From Defluviicoccus sp. (GTDB lineage: Bacteria; Pseudomonadota; Alphaproteobacteria; MPNO01), in the NCBI GenBank assembly GCA_022823775.1, contig JAJEHI010000012.1, positions 1 to 36,763 on the forward strand: DNA of 36,763 nucleotides, read 5' to 3'. Position numbers and translations under genes: made by a program. Below are positions 31,414 through 36,763 of this stretch, one piece after another (positions within the stretch are counted from its first letter, which is position 1; every line of letters begins with the position of its first letter). The notes under the pieces were generated by a model that did not search any database, was not told the origin of the DNA, and worked only from the letters and a program-made list of their open reading frames with translations.

Positions 31414-33126
31414 ATGACGCTGACGAGGGCGTCGCTCTCCGCGCGCATCGATCAGGCGCTCGGCCGACGGCCCGCCGACCTGGTCGTCAAGCACGCCCGG
31501 ATCCTCAACCTCGCGACCGGCGCGCTGGAGGAAGGCGACGTCGCGATCGCCGGCGAGATCGTGGTCGGCACGCACGACTCCTATGAGGGGCGGGTGACCG
31601 TCGATGGGCGCGGCGCCGTCGTCGTGCCGGGTTTTATCGACACCCACGTCCATGTCGAGAGCAGCGTCGTCACCCCGGCCGAGTTCGACCGCTGCGTGCT
31701 TCCCAGGGGGACGACGACCGCGGTGTGCGATCCGCACGAGATCGTCAACGTGCTGGGCGCCGAGGGGCTGGAATATTTCCTCGACTCCGCCGGCGACCTC
31801 GCCATGGACCTCCGGGTCCAGCTTTCGAGCTGCGTGCCCTCGACCTCGCTGGAGACCGCGGGCGCCCGGCTGGAGGCCGGGGATCTCCTGCGCTACCGGG
31901 ACCGCGAGCCGGTCATCGGCCTCGCCGAGTTCATGAGCTTCGGCGACATCTTCGCCCATGACGGTCCCACCCTCGACAAGCTCATCGCCTTCGAGGGCGC
32001 GCATATCGACGGCCACGCGCCGCTGCTTTCGGGCTACCGCCTCAACGCCTATGCCGCCTGCGGCATCCACAACTGCCACGAAAGCACCAACGTCGCCGAG
32101 GCGGCGGAGAAGCTGAAAAAGGGGTTCCAGGTTCTGATCCGCGACGGCAGCGCCTGCAAGGACGTGGCCACCCTGGCGCCGTTGCTGACCGATGCGAGCG
32201 CGCCCTTCATCGCGTTCTGCACCGACGACCGCAACCCGCTCGACATCGCCGAGGAAGGCCATCTCGACCATGTGATCCGGACCGCGATCGCCGCCGGCGC
32301 CCCGGTGGCGGCGGCCTACCGCTCGGCGACCTGGTCGGCGGCGAAAGGGTTCGGGCTCAACGACCGCGGGCTCGTCGCTCCGGGTTACCGCGCCGATCTG
32401 GTCCTGCTCGACGATCTGGACACGTGCGAGGTGCGGAGCGTCATCCGCTCCGGCGCGCTCGTCACCGACGCCACGTTCCCCGACCGGGCGGAAGCGCGGA
32501 AGCCGGTCGGATACGGCTCGGTCAAGCTCGACCCGGTGGATGAGAGCGCGTTCGCGATTCCTTCCGGCGGCCCGACCGGACCGGTAATCGGCCTCGTCCC
32601 GGGAACGGTGCTCACGGAGCATCTCACTCTCACGCTTCCCTACGCCGGCGGGCTCAGGGAGCGCGACCTCGACGCCGACGTGCTCAAGGTCTGCGTGTTC
32701 TCGCGCCACGGCAAGAACCGCAATGTGGGACGCGGTTTCGTCAAGGGCTTCGGGCTCCGGCGCGGCGCGCTGGCGTCCAGCGTCGGGCACGACAGCCACA
32801 ACGCGATCGCGGTCGGCTGCAGCGACGCCGACATGGCGGCGGCGATCAACCGTCTGATCGAAATTCAGGGAGGCTTCGTCGCGGTCGCCGACGGCCGGGT
32901 CGTCGACGAACTGCCGCTGCCGGTGGCTGGGCTGATGAGCGACCGGCCCTTCGAAGAGGTGCGCGACGGGTTGCGGGCGCTACGCCAAGGGGTGAAGGCG
33001 CTCGGCTGCCCGCTCGACGAGCCCTTGCTGCAACTCGCCTTCCTGCCGCTCCCGGTGATCCCGCACCTCAAGATCACCGATTACGGGCTGGTCGACGTCG
33101 ACCGGTTCGAGCTGATCGCCGCGTAG
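31414..33126 (+). CDS. ade: Adenine deaminase
   Basis: An amidohydrolase that converts adenine to hypoxanthine. The 570-residue product has the metal motif FIDTHVHVESSVVTPAEF near residues 74-91 (His78, His80), DPHEIVNVLG near 107-116, and GHAPLLSGYRLNAYAACGI with further ligands. Also present are FCTDDRNPLDIAEEGHLD and the C-terminal ade-type SSVGHDSHNAIAVG near 452-465. These are diagnostic of the Ade family rather than of adenosine deaminase. ATG at 31414 (MTLTRAS) was chosen over TTG at 31408. It follows guaD by 13 bases. Its last 46 bases overlap the 3' end of the convergent crotonase-like gene. Confidence 0.94.
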   Translation: MTLTRASLSARIDQALGRRPADLVVKHARILNLATGALEEGDVAIAGEIVVGTHDSYEGRVTVDGRGAVVVPGFIDTHVHVESSVVTPAEFDRCVLPRGTTTAVCDPHEIVNVLGAEGLEYFLDSAGDLAMDLRVQLSSCVPSTSLETAGARLEAGDLLRYRDREPVIGLAEFMSFGDIFAHDGPTLDKLIAFEGAHIDGHAPLLSGYRLNAYAACGIHNCHESTNVAEAAEKLKKGFQVLIRDGSACKDVATLAPLLTDASAPFIAFCTDDRNPLDIAEEGHLDHVIRTAIAAGAPVAAAYRSATWSAAKGFGLNDRGLVAPGYRADLVLLDDLDTCEVRSVIRSGALVTDATFPDRAEARKPVGYGSVKLDPVDESAFAIPSGGPTGPVIGLVPGTVLTEHLTLTLPYAGGLRERDLDADVLKVCVFSRHGKNRNVGRGFVKGFGLRRGALASSVGHDSHNAIAVGCSDADMAAAINRLIEIQGGFVAVADGRVVDELPLPVAGLMSDRPFEEVRDGLRALRQGVKALGCPLDEPLLQLAFLPLPVIPHLKITDYGLVDVDRFELIAA

Positions 33127-33734
33127 GCCTCCGCCAGGCTGTCGGCCAAAGCACAGGTCTCGGTTTCCAGCGCGGCCGCCGGAACGACCCGTCCGACGAG
33201 TCCCATCGCCGCGGCCGCCTCCGCGTCGTAGGTGCGTCCTTCGAGGACCAGTTCGAGGGTTCTGGCGCGGCCGATGACCTTGAGCATGGCGGCGACGAAG
33301 CCGGTATCGAGGAAGAGCCCGATGGTTCTCGGCGACACCCGAAACAGGGCATCGTCGGCAGCAATGCGCAAGTCGCAGCGGCAGGCGATGTCGACGCCGC
33401 TCCCCATGCAATAGCCCTCGATCATCGCGACCGTGGGCATGGGGAGCGCTCCGAGCCGCCCTGCCGCCCGCTCCGTCGCCTCGCTGTAGGCCCGCGCCGA
33501 GACGGGATCCCGGCGTTCCTCGGCGAAACGCGACATGTCGAGGCCGGTCGAGAAGGCTCGCCCGCCCGTCCCCCGCACGACGACGCAGCCGACTCCCGCC
33601 GCCGTTTCGATCTCCGCGACACGCGCTTCGAGCGCCTCCCAGTCCTCTCGGGCCAGCGCGTTGAACCGCGACGGACGGTCGAGGGAAATCGTCGCCACGG
33701 CGCCATCGAATGTGAGTGCGATGTTCCCCGTCAC
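33081..33734 (-). CDS. Enoyl-CoA hydratase/isomerase-family (crotonase-like) protein, short form
   Basis: A 217-residue crotonase-fold protein, about 40 residues shorter than usual at the C-terminus. The oxyanion-hole segments are intact: GRAFSTGLDMSRF near residues 57-69 and IEGYCMGSGVDIACRCDLR near 104-122. The position of the first catalytic Glu (Glu144 of rat hydratase) is occupied by Pro in RVSPRTIGL, while the second Glu (Glu164) is kept in RTLELVLEG. Classical hydration needs both, so an isomerase, hydrolase or other crotonase reaction is more likely. The C-terminal helices that close the active site are missing; the frame instead ends inside the antisense of ade. The start is GTG at 33734. 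Confidence 0.75.
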   Translation of the reverse strand: MTGNIALTFDGAVATISLDRPSRFNALAREDWEALEARVAEIETAAGVGCVVVRGTGGRAFSTGLDMSRFAEERRDPVSARAYSEATERAAGRLGALPMPTVAMIEGYCMGSGVDIACRCDLRIAADDALFRVSPRTIGLFLDTGFVAAMLKVIGRARTLELVLEGRTYDAEAAAAMGLVGRVVPAAALETETCALADSLAEAYAAISSNRSTSTSP

Positions 33735-33856
33735 GGCCGGAGGCTAGTTCATTTCGATACTCGCGCGAACCGCCGCCGAGCCCATCGGGTCATGATTCTG
33801 TCCCCCGCGGCGCAATCGAACTATCATCGCTTCGTGCCAACGGGAACCGAGCCCAC

Positions 33857-34579
33857 ATGCCGTTCGCGCATTACCTCATCGATATCGCCATCTGCCTCAG
33901 GCGCCTGACGTGGTTGCCGCTGCCGGCGGACCCCTCCGAAGAGGGGCGGACGTTCGAGGAAGCGTGCTGGGCCTACCCGGCGGTCGGCGCCGGGATCGGA
34001 GGGGTCGCGGCCATCGCCTATCTCGCGGCGCATGGGCTCGGTCTGGCGCACGGCGTCGCGGCGGTCGTCGCGCTCGCCGCTTCCGTCGCCGTCACCGGAG
34101 CGGGGCCCGAACGCGCGCTTGCCCGGGCGGCCGGGGCGCTGGTCTCGCCGCGCGGCGAGGACGACGCGCCCGGAGCCGAGCGGACCCTGATCGCGTTGGC
34201 TCTGGTGGTCCTGTTTCGGGCCACCGCCATCGCGGCGGCGGCGGGCACCGGGGCGGTGGGCGGCATTCTGATCGGCGCTGCCGCGATCGCCTATGCCTGC
34301 CAGCTGGCCGCGTTGCACGCCGCGCCCGACCGCGAGGCGGAGACACCGCCCAGGCCGCCGCTCGGAGCCGTCGCCGCCGGGCTCGCCATAGCCGCGGCGA
34401 TTTCCCTGCTGGTCCTGCCCCAGGGGTGGCTCGCGGCCGTGATCGTCGCGGGCGTCGCGACCGGCGCCGTCATTTACGCCGCGCGGCGCCCCGCCGCGAG
34501 TTCCGCGCGACGGACGCTGCCGGCGGTGCTCGCCCTCGCGGAGATCCTCGTTCTCCTCGCCGTCATCGCGTCCCCGTAA
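33857..34579 (+). CDS. CobS-like membrane protein lacking the catalytic acidic motif
   Basis: A 240-residue, Ala-rich membrane protein with five or six hydrophobic segments. Its N-terminus (LRRLTWLPLP, then CWAYPAVGAGIGGVAAIAY near residues 37-55) resembles cobalamin-5-phosphate synthase CobS. The hallmark LHxDGLaDxxDG that should follow is replaced by TGAGPERALARAAGAL near 80-95, without any Asp. The later DSRxGxxG-type motif is also absent. I therefore see a CobS-derived protein that probably cannot make cobalamin, or a separate family with a similar membrane layout. ATG at 33857 opens the CobS-like part. It overlaps the convergent oligopeptidase gene by 17 bases. No other cobalamin gene is nearby. 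Confidence 0.55.
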   Translation: MPFAHYLIDIAICLRRLTWLPLPADPSEEGRTFEEACWAYPAVGAGIGGVAAIAYLAAHGLGLAHGVAAVVALAASVAVTGAGPERALARAAGALVSPRGEDDAPGAERTLIALALVVLFRATAIAAAAGTGAVGGILIGAAAIAYACQLAALHAAPDREAETPPRPPLGAVAAGLAIAAAISLLVLPQGWLAAVIVAGVATGAVIYAARRPAASSARRTLPAVLALAEILVLLAVIASP

Positions 34580-36644
34580 CCGCGATGGCGAAGGCATAGA
34601 CCATCGCGACCTCGACCAGCCGGTCGAACCGGCCGGACGCGCCGCCGTGACCCGCCTCCATGTTAGTGTGGAGCAGGACCGGAGCGTCGCCCGCGTTCAG
34701 CCGGCGCAGCCGCGCGACCCATTTGGCCGGCTCCCAATAGGTGACCCGGGGGTCGGTCAGCCCGCCCGTCGCGAAGATCGCCGGATAGTCCCGGGCGGCC
34801 ACGTTGTCGTAGGGCGAATAGGAGGCGATCAGGCGGTAGGCCGCTTCGTCCTCGATCGGATTGCCCCATTCCGGCCATTCCGGCGGGGTGAGCGGCAGGT
34901 CGGCATCGCACATCGTGGCGAGCACGTCGACGAACGGCACTTCGGCGAGGATCGCGGCGAAGAGATCGGGCCTCAGGTTGGCGACCGCCCCCATCAGCAT
35001 CCCGCCCGCGCTCCCGCCATGGGCGGCGATCCGGCCCTTCGCGGTATAGCCCTCGGCGATCGAATGTTCGGCGGCGGCGATGAAGTCGGCGAAGGTGTTG
35101 GGCTTCTTCTCCCGCTTGCCGTCGAGATACCAGCCGTAACCGCGATCCGCGCCGCCCCTGATATGCGCGATGGCATAGACGAAGCCGCGGTCGACGAGGC
35201 TGAGCCGGTTGGTCGAGAACGAGGCCGGGATGGAATGGCCGTAGGCGCCGTAGCCGTAGAGCAGCAGCGGCGCCGAACCGTCGAGCGGGGTATCGCGGCG
35301 GTGGAGCACGGAGACCGGAATCCGCGCACCGTCATGGCCGGTCGCGGTCAGCCGGCGGGTGACGTAGTCGTCGGGGTCGTGCCCGCTCGGCACTTCCTGG
35401 GTCTTGCGCAGCCTGCGTTCCCGGCTCGCCATGTCGTAGTCGAACGTCCGATTCGGGGTCGTCATCGAGCTGTAGACGAAGCGGAGGATCGCCGTGTCGA
35501 ACTCGTAGCCGGGCAGGAGCGCGAGATCGTAGGCTTCCTCGTCGAAGGCGATCTCGTGCGTCTCGCCGCCCGCGAGATCGGTCACGACGATGCGCGGCAG
35601 TCCGTCCGCGCGCTCCAGCCGGACGTGGTGGCCCGCGAACAGCCGTTGCGCGCGCACATAGACGCCCTCCTCATGGGCCAGCCAGTCGGTCCAGTTCTCG
35701 CGTCCCGGCTCGTCGAGCGGCGCGGTCGCGATCCTGAAGTCGACCGCCCCGCCGGCGTTGGTCCGGACGAACAGCCGGTCGCCGCGATGAGCGACGTCGT
35801 ACTCGACCCCGGGGTCGCGCGGCGCGACGAGACGCGGCTCGCCTTGCGGCGCGTCCGCGTCGATCAGCCGGACCTCCGACGTGGTGTGATCGTGCGCCGA
35901 GACGGTGACGAACCGCCCGCTCTCCGACTTGCCGATGCCGACGAAAAATCCGGGATCGGCCTCCTCGTAAACCACCGCGTCCTCGCCGCCGTCGCCGATG
36001 CGATGGCGGCGAACCTGCCAGGGCCGGTGATTGTCGTCGATGACGGTGTAGAAGACGGTCGCGCCGTCATTGGCCCAGACGACATCGCCCCGCGCGTCTT
36101 CGATCGGCCCGTCGACGATCTCCCCCGACGCGATGTCGCGAACGAAGATCCGGTAGCGTTCGGACCCGTTCATGTCGGTCGCATAGGCGAGGCGGCGATG
36201 ATCGGGGCTGTGCCGGCAGGCCGCGATCCGGAAATAGCTTTCGCCTTCCGCCTCCCGGTTGCCGTCCAGCAGCACCTCCTCGGCGCTCTCTTCGTCCCGC
36301 GGGACCCGGCAGAACACCGGATGCTCGCCGTCCTCCACGTAACGGACGTAGTAGTGCCAATCCCCGTCGGGCGCGGGAACGGTGCTGTCGTCCTCCTTGA
36401 TACGCCCGCGCATCTCGTCATAGAGCGCTTCGCGAAGATCGGCGTGGGGAGCGAGAAAGGCGTCCTTGTATGCGTTCTCGGCCTCCAGATAGGCGCGGAT
36501 TTCCGGGTCGAGGGCCTCCGGGTCGCGCATCACGCGCTGCCAGTCGGGATCCTTAAGCCAGGCGTATTCATCCTGCCGTGAGATGCCGTGGAGGACGGTC
36601 GAGACCGGCCTTTGGGCAGCAACGGGCGGAAGCCGGTTCGGCAT
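34563..36644 (-). CDS. ptrB: Oligopeptidase B-type S9 prolyl oligopeptidase family protease
   Basis: A serine peptidase that cleaves short peptides, typically after basic residues in oligopeptidase B. The 693-residue product has the N-terminal signature HGISRQDEYAWLKDPDW near residues 20-36 and a beta-propeller through about 400. The alpha/beta hydrolase domain follows with YGYGAYGHSIPASFS near 463-477 and the nucleophile in AAHGGSAGGMLMGA near 540. The Asp lies in TDPRVTYWEPAKW and the His in NMEAGHGGASGR near 675. The EYAWLKD opening and YGYGAYG wording favour oligopeptidase B over prolyl oligopeptidase. ATG at 36644 has GGAGG about eight bases upstream; the longer frame to 36710 lacks support. 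No signal peptide, so cytoplasmic. Confidence 0.9.
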   Translation of the reverse strand: MPNRLPPVAAQRPVSTVLHGISRQDEYAWLKDPDWQRVMRDPEALDPEIRAYLEAENAYKDAFLAPHADLREALYDEMRGRIKEDDSTVPAPDGDWHYYVRYVEDGEHPVFCRVPRDEESAEEVLLDGNREAEGESYFRIAACRHSPDHRRLAYATDMNGSERYRIFVRDIASGEIVDGPIEDARGDVVWANDGATVFYTVIDDNHRPWQVRRHRIGDGGEDAVVYEEADPGFFVGIGKSESGRFVTVSAHDHTTSEVRLIDADAPQGEPRLVAPRDPGVEYDVAHRGDRLFVRTNAGGAVDFRIATAPLDEPGRENWTDWLAHEEGVYVRAQRLFAGHHVRLERADGLPRIVVTDLAGGETHEIAFDEEAYDLALLPGYEFDTAILRFVYSSMTTPNRTFDYDMASRERRLRKTQEVPSGHDPDDYVTRRLTATGHDGARIPVSVLHRRDTPLDGSAPLLLYGYGAYGHSIPASFSTNRLSLVDRGFVYAIAHIRGGADRGYGWYLDGKREKKPNTFADFIAAAEHSIAEGYTAKGRIAAHGGSAGGMLMGAVANLRPDLFAAILAEVPFVDVLATMCDADLPLTPPEWPEWGNPIEDEAAYRLIASYSPYDNVAARDYPAIFATGGLTDPRVTYWEPAKWVARLRRLNAGDAPVLLHTNMEAGHGGASGRFDRLVEVAMVYAFAIAVTGTR

Positions 36645-36763
36645 CAGCTGCGCCTCCTGCGATTGATGTCGGTCGTTGGCGGAAGCGGTGCGCTCGTACC
36701 CGTCTGTCACCCGTAATCGTCAGCGGAGACCGACCGTCCACGAGTTTTTCTGTATCAACGGCA

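Noticed and set aside
33735-33856. Cobalamin riboswitch before the CobS-like gene
   Set aside because: The gap is too short for a full riboswitch and no B12-box-like sequence was found.
34647-36581. A 644-residue plus-strand open frame
   Set aside because: Antisense to the oligopeptidase, whose catalytic triad and length are complete.

Overview
The window is a very GC-rich chromosomal segment from an alphaproteobacterium. The evidence is a set of lineage-typical small proteins (two DUF465/YdcH proteins, a DUF1192 protein, the FYDLN-acid zinc-ribbon protein and the DUF1013/TrcR regulator), the gene order aroA-cmk-rpsA-sppA-ihfB-lapA-trpF-trpB-trpA-accD-folC, and two perfect ParB-binding parS sites. 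The protein features point towards Rhodospirillales-like lineages, but I cannot name a genus. polA and the parS pair suggest that the segment lies in the origin-proximal part of the chromosome; parAB and oriC themselves are not in the window.

Layout. 1-1684 (minus): a purine operon ydcH-purE-purK, with purK cut by the window edge. 1790-4589 (plus): a TIGR02444 protein, a 57-residue second YdcH protein and propionyl-CoA synthetase prpE. 4577-6236 (minus): trcR and a PIG3-type quinone oxidoreductase. 6325-6563: a DUF1192 mini-protein followed by two parS sites arranged as one larger inverted repeat. 6564-7271 and 10041-10583: gene-free stretches on both sides of polA, full of palindromic interspersed repeats, including a concentric set of inverted repeats. 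10584-21213 (minus): an eleven-gene collinear housekeeping run (aroA to folC) with several start/stop overlaps that imply translational coupling.

21363-23195: the FYDLN zinc-ribbon protein, tRNA-Ala(GGC), a higBA toxin-antitoxin pair with a visible promoter/operator, and a cupin protein. 23372-30050 is accessory. A plus-strand operon (alpha/beta hydrolase, LLM flavin monooxygenase, second alpha/beta hydrolase) faces a minus-strand operon (radical SAM protein, orphan LigA-like protein, metallo-beta-lactamase-fold hydrolase, gamma-glutamyltransferase-like Ntn hydrolase). Only four bases separate the two sets. Together they look like an uncharacterised catabolic or modification pathway, and this is the best candidate for an undescribed system here.

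30245-33126 (plus): 1-Cys peroxiredoxin, guanine deaminase and adenine deaminase, the last two forming a purine-base deamination pair. 33081-36644: a short crotonase-like protein lacking one catalytic Glu, a CobS-like membrane protein lacking the CobS acidic motif, and an oligopeptidase B-type S9 peptidase.

No CRISPR array, rRNA, insertion sequence or prophage gene was seen. All functional names rest on motif and family recognition from reading the translations; no database search was run.
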